Below, in pieces: positions 53,414 to 63,698 of a stretch of 64,000 bases of DNA. The stretch is from positions 992,001 through 1,056,000 of the forward strand of contig NZ_CP098455.1 in the NCBI RefSeq assembly GCF_023702635.1. The letters run 5' to 3'. The DNA comes from Spongiibacter taiwanensis (GTDB lineage Bacteria > Pseudomonadota > Gammaproteobacteria > Pseudomonadales > Spongiibacteraceae). The notes beneath the pieces are model-generated. The model was not told where the DNA came from and did no database searches. It was given only the letters and a program-made list of their open reading frames with translations. Made by a program: the position numbers and the translations under genes. Positions within the stretch are counted from its first letter, which is position 1. Every line of letters begins with the position of its first letter.

Positions 53414-54118
53414 ATGTTACCTGCCCATGATGTTCAGTTCGAAAAAGCCATGCGCTTTTGCGCTTGGTCCGGCATCTTTGCCATTATTTTTTTTATTCTT
53501 GGCGGCATGGTGCTTGGCGGTATGTTGCCACCGCTGCTAAACGCCAATGACAGCCCGGATATTTTTGTTAGCAAAGTCACCGAGCATCTCACCTCCATTC
53601 GCGTGGGGTCGGTCGTACTGATGATTTCCTTCGCATTATTCGGCCCCTTCGGTGCCGGCATCGCCGCCCAATGCCGGCGCTCAGAGAACACCCCCGTGCT
53701 GTCCTATGTGCAGTTGATCTTTACCGCCTGCGGCACCATGATCGCGCTGCTGGTCGCTTTCACCTGGGCCTTGATGGTATTTCGTCCTGGCGAGTACCAC
53801 CCGACGCTGGTACAGATGTTTGCTGATTTCGCCTATTTTCTGGCGGTTTTTTCAGTGCCTGCCTTTGGTGGCTGGTGCGCTATCATCGCCCTGTCAATCC
53901 TGTTTGCTGAAGAGGGTAAAGCGCCCTTCCCCCGCTGGGTGGCTTACCTCAACTTGTGGGCGGCGCTGCTATTCGTTCCCGGTCAAATGGTGCTATTTTT
54001 TAAAGATGGCCCCTTCTCCTGGCATGGCATCGTTGCGCTATGGCTTCCCTTCGTTGCCTTCTTCCTGTGGATTTTGATCATGTCTTGGCAACTATTTCAG
54101 GCGGTAAAACGCACCTAA
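53414..54118 (+). CDS. Multi-pass membrane protein of unknown function
   Basis: A 234-residue protein with about six hydrophobic segments (near 17-40, 65-85, 95-120, 138-162, 175-192 and 203-226). I recognise no functional motif. ATG 53414 is preceded by CTGGAGA at a long spacing. It lies 73 nt before an oxidase subunit III-like gene, so it may belong to the same unit. An accessory role to an oxidase is only a guess. Confidence 0.65.
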   Translation: MLPAHDVQFEKAMRFCAWSGIFAIIFFILGGMVLGGMLPPLLNANDSPDIFVSKVTEHLTSIRVGSVVLMISFALFGPFGAGIAAQCRRSENTPVLSYVQLIFTACGTMIALLVAFTWALMVFRPGEYHPTLVQMFADFAYFLAVFSVPAFGGWCAIIALSILFAEEGKAPFPRWVAYLNLWAALLFVPGQMVLFFKDGPFSWHGIVALWLPFVAFFLWILIMSWQLFQAVKRT

Positions 54119-54191
54119 TTCAAGCTGTACAGCGCCTCTCCCCCAGACAGCCCACTCTCGTATAGAGGCGTATCATCAAGGTAGTTAATTC

Positions 54192-54791
54192 ATGGAAAAA
54201 ACCCTTCAGCCCAATACTCAGCGCGGAGAAGCACGCGCCGCGCCCAGGATTCCAGGCGAAGCCGGCATCTGGATTTTTATTGGCGGCGACCTGATTATTT
54301 TTTCGGTGTTTTTTATTCTGATTGCCTTAGGGCAACACCAGTACGGTGAGGTGTTCGCGCAATCGCGCCAACAGCTGCAGCTCGGCGTCGGCGTCTTTAA
54401 TACCCTGCTCCTTCTCACCGGTTCATGGTTCGTGGCCCTTGGTGTTGCCGGGGCCAAGACCGGCGGCGGGCCAAAAGTGAGCCGGTATATCAGCCTGGGG
54501 ATACTTTGCGGCGTCGGCTTCATCGCCAACAAGGGCATCGAATGGGGCGGCAAGTTCAGCGTCGGCCTGTCACCCATGACCAATGAATTTTATATGTATT
54601 TTTTCATGTTCACCGGCATTCACCTGATTCACGTGATTGTTGGCATATTGGTCTTACTCGGCATTCGCAAAACCAGCCAGCACTATCCGTTAACCCCCCG
54701 GCAACAACGCAGCATCGAAACCGGTGCCCTGTTCTGGCACTTGGTCGACCTGCTCTGGATCGCACTGTTTGCCATGCTGTATTTACTCTGA
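54192..54791 (+). CDS. Heme-copper oxidase subunit III-like protein (NorE-like)
   Basis: A 199-residue membrane protein with five hydrophobic segments. Its family sequence PRIPGEAGIWIFIGGDLIIFSVFF and the FTGIHLIHVIVGILVL segment are typical of COX3/NorE proteins. Subunit III stabilises oxidase catalysis, and NorE is linked to nitric oxide reductase. No subunit I or II, and no norCB, is present in the window, so it is an orphan here. The subunit IV-like gene follows 15 nt later. Confidence 0.82.
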   Translation: MEKTLQPNTQRGEARAAPRIPGEAGIWIFIGGDLIIFSVFFILIALGQHQYGEVFAQSRQQLQLGVGVFNTLLLLTGSWFVALGVAGAKTGGGPKVSRYISLGILCGVGFIANKGIEWGGKFSVGLSPMTNEFYMYFFMFTGIHLIHVIVGILVLLGIRKTSQHYPLTPRQQRSIETGALFWHLVDLLWIALFAMLYLL

Positions 54792-54806
54792 ATAGGAGGT
54801 CATGCT

Positions 54807-55112
54807 GTGTCTCTATTACGCCATCCGTACAAAGGGTTAACCATCGCCTGGCTAATACTGGTCGTTGCCACGCTGGTGGGCTGGGCATTAAGCGAAACGG
54901 GCCACAATGTGACGGGCGGACTGCCACTGGCCACTGCCGGGGTCATCGTCACCGGCTTTATCAAAGTCTGGCTGGTCGGCTTTGAATTTATGGAGCTGCG
55001 CCATGCGCCGCGCTGGCTGCGGCACGGCTTTGACCTGTGGGTAGTGGTCATTAGCATCACCCTGATCATACTTGCCCTTGGCGTCTACCCCACGGCGCCT
55101 GTTTCACCTTAG
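54807..55112 (+). CDS. Prokaryotic cytochrome c oxidase subunit IV-like protein (NorF-like)
   Basis: A 101-residue protein with three hydrophobic segments (about 11-30, 40-62 and 76-95) in the pattern of small COX4/CyoD/NorF subunits, including GFIKVWLVGFEFMELRHAP. GTG 54807 has a perfect AGGAGGT site 6-7 bases upstream; an overlapping out-of-frame ATG at 54802 leads to a quick stop. It forms a pair with the subunit III-like gene. Confidence 0.78.
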   Translation: MSLLRHPYKGLTIAWLILVVATLVGWALSETGHNVTGGLPLATAGVIVTGFIKVWLVGFEFMELRHAPRWLRHGFDLWVVVISITLIILALGVYPTAPVSP

Positions 55113-55154
55113 CAGCGGCCGCGCTACCATAAGCCTTTTCAACGGGAGCTAACC

Positions 55155-55478
55155 ATGGCCGGTTTCAGTTGTATTTCGGCGCAGCAAACCCAGCAAATGA
55201 TCGCGGATGACCAGTGCCAACTGGTGGACATTCGGGACGAGCAATCCTTTCGCCTGGGGCATATTCCCGGCGCCCAGCACCTGGGCAATCACAACCTGGC
55301 AGAATTTATTGGCGCGGCTGATAAGCAGCTGGCAGTGGTGGTATGTTGCTACCACGGTGTGAGTAGCCAAAGCGCCGCCAGCTACCTCGCCGAGCAGGGC
55401 TTCAACGAGGTTTACAGCATGGACGGCGGTTTTGAGTTCTGGCGGCAAGCCTTCCCCGACCAGTTTGAGCAGAGCTGA
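55155..55478 (+). CDS. glpE: Thiosulfate sulfurtransferase GlpE-like rhodanese
   Basis: A 107-residue single-domain rhodanese. The active-site loop is CYHGVSS with catalytic Cys65, the same position and nearly the same loop as E. coli GlpE (CYHGNSS). It transfers sulfane sulfur from thiosulfate to acceptors such as cyanide or thioredoxin. ATG 55155 follows GGGAG by 7 bases. It lies 42 nt after the subunit IV-like gene and is convergent with sppA. Confidence 0.93.
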   Translation: MAGFSCISAQQTQQMIADDQCQLVDIRDEQSFRLGHIPGAQHLGNHNLAEFIGAADKQLAVVVCCYHGVSSQSAASYLAEQGFNEVYSMDGGFEFWRQAFPDQFEQS

Positions 55479-55480
55479 CT

Positions 55481-55496
55481 GCGCCCCTCAGGGCGC
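55481..55496. terminator. Hairpin between convergent glpE and sppA
   Basis: GCGCCC (55481-55486) and GGGCGC (55491-55496) form a 6-bp stem with a CTCA loop. It overlaps the sppA stop and begins 2 bases past the glpE stop. No U-tract follows on either strand. Confidence 0.4.
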
Positions 55497-57305
55497 CACA
55501 CAGAGAATGCAATAGGCGTACATGCCTTTGGGATCTTGCAGGGTATTGATCGCCTTCCAACTCGGCAGCAGGCTGTTCACCAGAGCAGACACCGGCGCCG
55601 GCAGCAGCGCAACGTGCTGGGCCACACCGGCACCAGACAAGATGCTGATCAATTCTTCCTGGGGCGATTTGGGGGGCGCAATCACCCGGTATTCCGGGGA
55701 CGGCAAGCCCGCCAAGCCGGCGGCTGATTCCAGCGCTTCACCCAGACTGCCGAGCTTGTCCACCAGGCCAACCTGCTGGGCATCAATACCGCTCCACACG
55801 CGACCCTCAGCAATGCTCTCCACCTGCTCGGGCAGTTTTTCCCGGCCGTCAGCCACCACTTGAATAAAGCGCCGATAACCGTGCTCGATACTGCTTTGAA
55901 TCACATTGGCAACCACCGGGTCGAGGGGCCGATCACTGCGCAATTTACCGGCCACTTTGGTGGTGCCAACCCCGTCGGTCGAGACGCCCAGTTGATCTAA
56001 CAAGCGCTCAAAGGTGGGGAACGCGCCGAAAATACCAATCGAGCCGGTCAGCGTGGCTGGCGTAGCCCATATCTCATCGGCGTCCGCTGAAATCCAGTAA
56101 CCACCCGACGCCGCCATGCTGCCCATGGAAATGACCAAAGGTTTGCCAGCCGCCTTGAGTTGCACCAGCTCTTCGCGAATCACCTCGGAGGCGAAGGCCG
56201 ATCCGCCGCCACTATCAATGCGCAATACCACCGCTTTTACGTCGTCGTCACGGCGGGCCTGGCTGATCAGACGCGCCAGACTGTCGCCGCCGATCATACC
56301 GGGAGGCTGTTCACCGTCGACAATGTTGCCGCTGGCCACAATCAAACCCACCACCGGTTCGCCCGGCAGGGGCGGCAGGTCCTGGGTAATGGAAAGATAA
56401 TCGCGGTAGTAAATCTGGTTGAAGTAGCCTTCGCTGTCCTGGCCCACCCGCTCCATCATCATGGCGCGCAGCTCAGGGCGGCCAATCACCCCGTCGATCA
56501 GACCGTAGCTCAGCGCAGCGGCCGCGCTGTCACCGTCATTTTGTTCAAGCACCTGGTCGATGTGATTTACGTAGAAATCGAATTCGTCCGGCTTGATTTG
56601 GCGGCGCTCAATGACGGTATCCCGATACAGGGTCCACAACTGCGCCAGCCAGGCTTCGTTCGCTTCCTTGGCGGCGGGAGACATGTCATCGCGCACAAAG
56701 GGTTCAAGGGCAGATTTAAAATTACCCACCTTGAACACATGGAAGTTAATCTTCAGCTTGTTGATTGCTTCCCGGAAGTAATTGCGCACCACCGCAAACC
56801 CCTCCAAGCGCACGCCGCCCATACTGTGCACAAACACCTGGTCTGCCTGGGCAGCCAGCAAATAGCTGTCTTGATCGTAATCACCCGCCGTGGCAACCAC
56901 CATCTTGCCACTCTCCCGAAAGCGGGTAATCGCCTGGGACAACTCCAGGGTTTTGCTCAGGCCGATATGGTTGAGGTCATCCAACACCAGCAGCAGTACC
57001 TCAATGCGCTCATCCCCGGCGGCAATATCGATCGCATCAATCAGGTCCTGCAGGCGGGTTTCTGTGGGCATGCCCGGGCCCATCAATTCGGTGGCCAAAT
57101 CCACCGCGCTGAGCTGATCGACCACCGTGCCTTCCGGCGACAGCACCAACACGCCCCGCTCGGGGATCGTGGGCCGAAAACCGACAAAGCTGTAGATCAA
57201 AAAGCCGATAAAGAACAGAAACATCAGGTTGAGCGTCCAGCGCCGGGTGCCGTCAATAAAACGCCCAAGCCTGGCGAAAAATCCGCCCTTGTTAGTTTTC
57301 GCCAT
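55488..57305 (-). CDS. sppA: Signal peptide peptidase SppA, 67-kDa type
   Basis: A 605-residue inner-membrane serine protease with one N-terminal transmembrane helix (about 20-43) and two tandem S49 domains. The catalytic Lys is in HVFKVGNFKSALEPF near 205, and the nucleophile Ser is in MGSMAASGGYWIS near 400. SppA cleaves signal peptides left in the membrane. Its start overlaps the DUF2069 stop by 14 nt. Length is close to E. coli SppA (618). Confidence 0.96.
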   Translation of the reverse strand: MAKTNKGGFFARLGRFIDGTRRWTLNLMFLFFIGFLIYSFVGFRPTIPERGVLVLSPEGTVVDQLSAVDLATELMGPGMPTETRLQDLIDAIDIAAGDERIEVLLLVLDDLNHIGLSKTLELSQAITRFRESGKMVVATAGDYDQDSYLLAAQADQVFVHSMGGVRLEGFAVVRNYFREAINKLKINFHVFKVGNFKSALEPFVRDDMSPAAKEANEAWLAQLWTLYRDTVIERRQIKPDEFDFYVNHIDQVLEQNDGDSAAAALSYGLIDGVIGRPELRAMMMERVGQDSEGYFNQIYYRDYLSITQDLPPLPGEPVVGLIVASGNIVDGEQPPGMIGGDSLARLISQARRDDDVKAVVLRIDSGGGSAFASEVIREELVQLKAAGKPLVISMGSMAASGGYWISADADEIWATPATLTGSIGIFGAFPTFERLLDQLGVSTDGVGTTKVAGKLRSDRPLDPVVANVIQSSIEHGYRRFIQVVADGREKLPEQVESIAEGRVWSGIDAQQVGLVDKLGSLGEALESAAGLAGLPSPEYRVIAPPKSPQEELISILSGAGVAQHVALLPAPVSALVNSLLPSWKAINTLQDPKGMYAYCILCVAP

Positions 57306-57693
57306 TCGCCACTTCTCCCTCGCGGCGCTGCGCCGCCAAATACCGCCCGCGCCAACGGATAAACAAGGTCGCGCTACAAAATATTACGACCGTCAACGCC
57401 AATTCGACGTAGTTAATCCACAACGCAAAGGGTGACATCGACTCGGTAACTGCCATCACGAAATAAAGCAGTACCACAAAACATAGCCAGGCCAGTGTGC
57501 GCAGGTCCTCGCGCAGAACGCCCCGAACAAAGATCAGCAGGGGCAGAATACGGATCACCCAAATGGTGATGCTGGGCTGGCGCCCCTCTTGCACCCAAAC
57601 CCAGGTGCTCAAGCTCAGGGCCACCATCAACGCGAAATAGCTGATTTTCATCAGCGGCGAGATCGCCTTCGCTTTTTCATTTAACTCGGTCAT
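57292..57693 (-). CDS. DUF2069 family membrane protein
   Basis: A 133-residue protein with four hydrophobic segments (about 15-31, 40-57, 65-83 and 88-110) matching the DUF2069 group. The function is unknown. The order arsC-wrbA-DUF2069 recurs in pseudomonads and relatives to my knowledge, supporting ATG 57693 rather than a longer frame that would overlap wrbA. It begins 19 nt after the wrbA stop. Confidence 0.8.
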   Translation of the reverse strand: MTELNEKAKAISPLMKISYFALMVALSLSTWVWVQEGRQPSITIWVIRILPLLIFVRGVLREDLRTLAWLCFVVLLYFVMAVTESMSPFALWINYVELALTVVIFCSATLFIRWRGRYLAAQRREGEVANGEN

Positions 57694-57712
57694 AGCATCC
57701 TCAAGGCGGGGG

Positions 57713-58668
<956 letters not shown>

Positions 58669-58791
58669 AAAACTCCGAATACCGTGGGGCGTGGGTAAAC
58701 GTCCCAGGACACACTTTTAGCGATAACACGAATTTGCCACCGCAACGGCTGGAGGCATTATACACAGCCACTGCACCGCATAGGACTTGAA

Positions 58792-59256
58792 ATGAACGCT
58801 GTATTTTCGCCACTCTCCCGCCCATTGCTGAGCCTGCTATTTTGTGCCGCGCTGCTGTCTGGCTGCGGCCAGAGTGACTTCGACCTTCACCAGGGCGGCG
58901 GCGCAAATTTCAAGCAAGGCAAGTGGCTGTTGATGAACTACTGGGCCACCTGGTGCGGCCCTTGCCGGGAAGAAATCCCCGACTTAAACGCGTTCGACGA
59001 GGCCCGTGAGGACGTTGTGGTGTACGGCATCAACTACGACGGCTTGCTGGAAGAGCCGCTCCAGGCCGCCATAGACGAAATGGGAATTACCTTTCAATCA
59101 ATGCTCCAGGATCCGGCCCCGTTGCTCGGCGTAGAACGGCCCCGGGTGTTACCGAGCACCTTTCTTATCAACCCCAAGGGCAAGCTTGTTAGCGTGCTAA
59201 CCGGCCCCCAAACTGCCGAATCACTGAGCGAGGCCATCGCCGCCGCGCAGCAGTAA
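58792..59256 (+). CDS. TlpA-like thioredoxin-fold lipoprotein
   Basis: A 154-residue thiol-disulfide protein. The lipobox LLSGC (Cys25) anchors it to a membrane facing the periplasm. The active site WCGPC (Cys55 and Cys58) is intact, and the cis-proline loop is RPRVLPSTFLIN. It is likely a periplasmic reductant or disulfide handler. ATG 58792 has AGGA 6 bases upstream. It is divergent from arsC and convergent with the macro-domain gene. Confidence 0.9.
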   Translation: MNAVFSPLSRPLLSLLFCAALLSGCGQSDFDLHQGGGANFKQGKWLLMNYWATWCGPCREEIPDLNAFDEAREDVVVYGINYDGLLEEPLQAAIDEMGITFQSMLQDPAPLLGVERPRVLPSTFLINPKGKLVSVLTGPQTAESLSEAIAAAQQ

Positions 59257-59276
59257 AACTCCGCGCGTGCCGCCCC

Positions 59277-59789
59277 TCAGTAACCGTTGGCCGCCATCGC
59301 CTGCTGCCAGATGGCCAGCATGTCGCTATCAAAGGCCACCAGTAGTACCTCGTCGACCCCAGAGCCGGTGAGAACATTACGCAAGGTACTCACGGCAATA
59401 TCGGCTGCCGCTGCCCGGGGATAACCATACACCCCACAACTGATCGCCGAAAAAGCCACGGTGCGAAAGCCTTGCTGGCGGGCAATCGCAATACAATTGC
59501 GATAACACTGGGCCAGCAGCTCGGCCTCATCGTGATCACCGCCCTGCCACACCGGACCCACGGTATGGATCACCGCACCGGCAGGTAGCTTAAAGCCGGG
59601 GCTCAGTTTCGCCTGTCCGGTCGCACAGCCATTGAGGCCGCGACAATACGCCAACAACTCGGGCCCCGCCGCCCGATGGATAGCGCCATCCACACCGCCG
59701 CCGCCCAACAAGCTGTTGTTGGCCGCATTCACAATGGCGTCGACATCCAGGGTGGTGATATCCGCCTGCACGGCGCGAATCGTGGACAT
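59277..59789 (-). CDS. ymdB: Macro-domain O-acetyl-ADP-ribose deacetylase (YmdB-like)
   Basis: A 170-residue macro-domain protein. ADP-ribose-binding motifs [23 protein letters not shown] (20-42) and SCGVYGYPR (near 121-129) are typical of the MacroD/YmdB class. It deacetylates O-acetyl-ADP-ribose and can remove ADP-ribose from proteins. ATG 59789 has GGGAG 5-6 bases upstream. No sirtuin or ADP-ribosyltransferase gene is adjacent. Confidence 0.93.
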   Translation of the reverse strand: MSTIRAVQADITTLDVDAIVNAANNSLLGGGGVDGAIHRAAGPELLAYCRGLNGCATGQAKLSPGFKLPAGAVIHTVGPVWQGGDHDEAELLAQCYRNCIAIARQQGFRTVAFSAISCGVYGYPRAAAADIAVSTLRNVLTGSGVDEVLLVAFDSDMLAIWQQAMAANGY

Positions 59790-59864
59790 GATCTCTCCCT
59801 AATGGCTAAGGAATGCGCTGCACACGGCTGCGCGTTAACGAAATGCAATAGCGGCGCAAGCAAT

Positions 59865-61832
59865 CTACAGGCTGCGAAATCCGCTCGCCAGCGCCCGCCC
59901 CATTCGCCGCAGCGACAAGCCGCGGCTCGCCCCCGGATAATGGTCCAGCCGCTGCAGAGGCATATCAGCCCATTGGGCCGCCGGCAATGGTGGGGCATTT
60001 ACCGACCGGCCCTCAATGCCCTCCGGCGGGCGCTCAATACCGTAATCCGACGCCAGCTTTTCCGCCAATTGCGCCAATACCGCTGGTAACCTGGCCTCAC
60101 TGGGAACAATAAATACGCCACCCCGACGGCAGGCACGCCCCAGGGCCAGGCTACTGGAATAGCGCACCAGTGGCGCCGCCAGCACCAGGCCCAGCAACAC
60201 CGGCGACAGCCACCAGAAAAACACCGGGCTGTAGGCATACGTGACCCCGCCCCAGGCCAAGGCAGCCACACAGGCCAAGCTGGTGCGCTGCCAGGCTTCC
60301 CGCCAGCTAACCATGCGCCCCTCCCGCGCTTGGGCATCCCATCGAACTTCCCGGCCCAACAACACCGCCACCACGAAATAGGCGTGAAACAACATCATCA
60401 GGGGCGCCACCACCACAGCAAAAATCATTTCCACCACGGCCCCGGCCAGCAGGGGGAGGCCGCCACCGAACGCTCTGCGCCGACGCAGCAAGGCAACCAC
60501 CAGTCCCATCGCCTTGGGCAGCAACAGCATCAACAGCGTGAGGGTAATCAAGGAAAAGATCAGCCCGGTTTTGGCAATTGGCCACTCGGGGAACAGCTGA
60601 TGACTGCTAAAGAAAAACTGATTGCTGCTCATGGAGCGATTAATGGCATCGACCGTACTCAACGCCATCATCACCAGCCAGATCAGCGACGACATGTAAG
60701 CCAACGCACCAAACACAAAGTGCATTTTGCTGGCCCCCTTCAGGCCCGCCGTGTTGAGCAAACCCAAATGCTGGATATTGCCCTGCGCCCAGCGTCGATC
60801 CCGGGTCGCGTAGTCCAGCATATTGCTGGGCACTTCCTCGTAACTGCCGCCAAGATCACTGAGCAACAGCACCTGCCAGCCTGCGCGCCGCAGCAGCGCC
60901 GCCTCGACAAAATCATGGCTTAGAATCTCACCGCCGAAAGGTGCCCCCCCCGGCTTGGCCGGCAGACCGCAATGCTGCATGAACGCCCGGGTGCGAATGA
61001 TGGCGTTGTGCCCCCAGTAATTGGCACTGTCGGTTTGCCAGAAGGCCTGACCCGCCGCCAGCATCGGGCTGTACAACACCGAAGCAAATTGCAGAAAGCG
61101 ACCAAAGAAGGTCTCCTGGCGAACCGGGATCGGCACGGTTTGAATCAGCCCCGCGCCGGGGGAATCCGCCATTGCCCGCGCCAGTTGCAGCATGCAGCGC
61201 CCGGACATCACGCTATCTGCATCGAGCACGATCATCGCCTCATAGCGGCTGCCCCAACGCTGACAAAAATCCTTTAGATTGCCGACTTTGCGGCCACTGT
61301 TTTCTTTCCGGCGCCGATAAAACACCTGCTCGGCAGCCGCCCCGTCGAGGCGGCTCAGCAAACCCTGCCAGGCCCGCTGCTCAGCGACGGCAATCTCCGG
61401 GTCCCGGGTATCACTCAATAGCCAGAAATCGAAGTGCGCCAACGCGCCCTCGGCCATCAGTGAGCGCAAATTACTCTCAAACCCGGCAAATACCCGTTGG
61501 GTATCTTCGTTGTAGACCGGCATCACCACCGCCACCCGACCAAGCATGTCGGCGTGAAACTCCGCCGGGCGCGGTTGCTGACGACGCAGGCTCAGCGGGT
61601 CGAGGCGAAACAGGCTCAGCACAAAGCCAGCCACGGCCGACCAAAACGCGGTCACGATCCAGGCAAAGGTCACGCTAAACAGCACCAACAGGGTCAGCTC
61701 CAGCGGCGTTGAGCCGTTAGCGCGAAGAATATCGAACATCATCCAGACCCCGACCAGGGTACTGAGCCCGCATAGCGCTGCAAAAATCGGCAGCCGCAGC
61801 GAACCGCCGGGAAAGGATGCGTTACCAGACAT
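59865..61832 (-). CDS. opgH: Osmoregulated periplasmic glucan glucosyltransferase OpgH
   Basis: A 655-residue inner-membrane GT2 glucosyltransferase. The catalytic elements are LDADSVMS near 200, HDFVEAA near 310 and DRRWAQGNIQH near 345. About six to eight transmembrane segments flank the domain. It polymerises UDP-glucose into beta-1,2 backbones and exports them. It is shorter than E. coli OpgH (847), mainly at the termini. Its start overlaps the opgG stop by 11 nt. Confidence 0.95.
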   Translation of the reverse strand: MSGNASFPGGSLRLPIFAALCGLSTLVGVWMMFDILRANGSTPLELTLLVLFSVTFAWIVTAFWSAVAGFVLSLFRLDPLSLRRQQPRPAEFHADMLGRVAVVMPVYNEDTQRVFAGFESNLRSLMAEGALAHFDFWLLSDTRDPEIAVAEQRAWQGLLSRLDGAAAEQVFYRRRKENSGRKVGNLKDFCQRWGSRYEAMIVLDADSVMSGRCMLQLARAMADSPGAGLIQTVPIPVRQETFFGRFLQFASVLYSPMLAAGQAFWQTDSANYWGHNAIIRTRAFMQHCGLPAKPGGAPFGGEILSHDFVEAALLRRAGWQVLLLSDLGGSYEEVPSNMLDYATRDRRWAQGNIQHLGLLNTAGLKGASKMHFVFGALAYMSSLIWLVMMALSTVDAINRSMSSNQFFFSSHQLFPEWPIAKTGLIFSLITLTLLMLLLPKAMGLVVALLRRRRAFGGGLPLLAGAVVEMIFAVVVAPLMMLFHAYFVVAVLLGREVRWDAQAREGRMVSWREAWQRTSLACVAALAWGGVTYAYSPVFFWWLSPVLLGLVLAAPLVRYSSSLALGRACRRGGVFIVPSEARLPAVLAQLAEKLASDYGIERPPEGIEGRSVNAPPLPAAQWADMPLQRLDHYPGASRGLSLRRMGRALASGFRSL

Positions 61833-63435
61833 AATTCCAAACCTCGCTCAGGCGCTGACCGCGCAGTGACAGGTACAGGCGCATGTCTGCCGCCTCAGCT
61901 TCTTGGGGATACAGTTTGAAGGCGACCCGCCAGTCTTTGCCATTGGGCAGCTTCGTCACCGTGAGTTCCCGGGTTTCCCCGGAGGATGTTTGTAGATGTG
62001 CGCTGAGTGGCATCTCGGCAGCCAGCTCTGCCAGCGCCGGGCCGCGAAAATCCACCACAAACTGACGCTTTTGGGCGAGGCTGCGGGCATTGCCATCGTG
62101 GAAATGGGCCCGCCCCACCCGGGTTCGAATGACCTTGGCCAGATGATGATCTACCGGTGCGCTGTCAACGCTGGTCAGCAGGTAGGCAAAGTCACGCGGC
62201 TCACCGGCTTTGATCGGGGATTCCGGCACCCAGTACGCCACAATATTGTCGTTAGTCTCGGTGTCCGTGGGTATTTCTACCAGTTCTACCCGCCCCTTCC
62301 CCCAGCTTGCCGCGGGGTTGATCCAATAGCCGGGGCGGCGCTCGTAGGCCAAGCCGGTGTCCTGGTAGTGATCAAATTGCCGATCGCGCTGCATTAAACC
62401 AAAACCGCGGGGATTCTCATCCTGAAAGGAAACGACCCGCAGCGCATCGGGATTGCTGAGGGGGCGCCAGATCCATTCGCCGCCGGCCGTGGCCATCAAC
62501 AAGCCATCGGAGTCGTGCACCTCGGGGCGAAAATCGTCGATAAAACGGCTGTTGTTTTCGCCGTGGTGAAACATACTGGTCAATGGGGCAATGCCCAGTT
62601 TTCGAATATCCTTGCGGGCAAACAGGCGCATTTCCACCTTCATCGACGTGGGCAAATCCGGTGACACGTGAAAGCGGAAGGCCCCCGCCACCGAGGGGCT
62701 GTCCAGCAAGGCAATGACCGTCAGCCGGGTTTCTTCTGGACCGGGCTTGATCAGCCAGAATTCCTTGAAATGGGGAAATTCCTCGCCCTGGCTGTCGGCA
62801 GTGTTAATGGCCAGGCCCCGAGCCGATAGGCCATAAACCTGGTCCGGCCCCACCAGGCGGAAGTAAGACGCCCCCTGAAACACCAACAGCTCGTCTTTGT
62901 AGTCCGGCCGATTCAAGGGGTAATGCACCCGGAATCCACCAAACCCCAGCGCCTCCGACAGACTCTCCGGCGCCGGCAGGCCCTCGGCTTCATAGCGAAA
63001 CTGGGTCGGATCAAAGCGCAGCGGCTCGCGCCCGCCATTGCGGTTGATGATGTGTACATCTACCGGCTGCCGATACAGAAAACCGGGAGGCAGCAATTGG
63101 ACCTCAAACAGCGATTCACCCCGCCACAGGGCGGCCTCCTGCTTGAAGCGAATGGCCCGGTATTGATCAAAGGTGAGCTCGGCCAGAGCAGGCGGCGCCT
63201 CCTGCGGTGGCACGTAGTCTTCCGCGGCCAGCGCCTTGGCCTGGGCTACCACGCTATCGAACAAGACTTTAGCGTTGGTTTCGGATTGGGTGGTGCTCTG
63301 GGCATGACCTGGCGCCGCCGCCAAACAGACCACCACTGCCACCAAGGCCAATATGGCACCGGCGGGCAAACGACGGAGCCGCGTCAATGAAACAGGTAAA
63401 AGTGTGGGTGAGACAAGTTGCGTGTCAGAATCCAT
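61822..63435 (-). CDS. opgG: Glucan biosynthesis protein OpgG/MdoG family
   Basis: A 537-residue periplasmic protein with a signal peptide (hydrophobic 27-45, cleavage near PGHAQS). The MdoG fold shows family sequences such as YRAIRFKQEAALWRGE, FPHFKEFWLI, ENPRGFGLMQRDRQFDHYQDTGLAYERRPGYWI and GRVELVEIPTDTETNDNIVAYWVP. It modifies or branches osmoregulated periplasmic glucans with OpgH. ATG 63435 gives a better signal peptide than a TTG nine codons upstream. It is probably the first gene of opgGH. Confidence 0.94.
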   Translation of the reverse strand: MDSDTQLVSPTLLPVSLTRLRRLPAGAILALVAVVVCLAAAPGHAQSTTQSETNAKVLFDSVVAQAKALAAEDYVPPQEAPPALAELTFDQYRAIRFKQEAALWRGESLFEVQLLPPGFLYRQPVDVHIINRNGGREPLRFDPTQFRYEAEGLPAPESLSEALGFGGFRVHYPLNRPDYKDELLVFQGASYFRLVGPDQVYGLSARGLAINTADSQGEEFPHFKEFWLIKPGPEETRLTVIALLDSPSVAGAFRFHVSPDLPTSMKVEMRLFARKDIRKLGIAPLTSMFHHGENNSRFIDDFRPEVHDSDGLLMATAGGEWIWRPLSNPDALRVVSFQDENPRGFGLMQRDRQFDHYQDTGLAYERRPGYWINPAASWGKGRVELVEIPTDTETNDNIVAYWVPESPIKAGEPRDFAYLLTSVDSAPVDHHLAKVIRTRVGRAHFHDGNARSLAQKRQFVVDFRGPALAELAAEMPLSAHLQTSSGETRELTVTKLPNGKDWRVAFKLYPQEAEAADMRLYLSLRGQRLSEVWNYVW

Positions 63436-63698
63436 GCTCCGGGAGCCCTCCCCTACGTTCAAAATACCGGGGTAAAACGATGTCCAGAAAACGCTGACCA
63501 GAAAAAAACGTCCAGCAGTAAGGGCTTCGACGGCGGCTGCAACGATTAATTCAATGGCCGGGAAAAAATGGCGGAGAAAAACCGCATCACCAGCGATGGC
63601 GCTGCGGATTCAATCGGGCAGAAATCACCACAGTAGGGTGATGAAACGGGGAAAATCAAAGTCAGAAAGCGCCTGCGCAACCCATCCCCGCTACAGAA

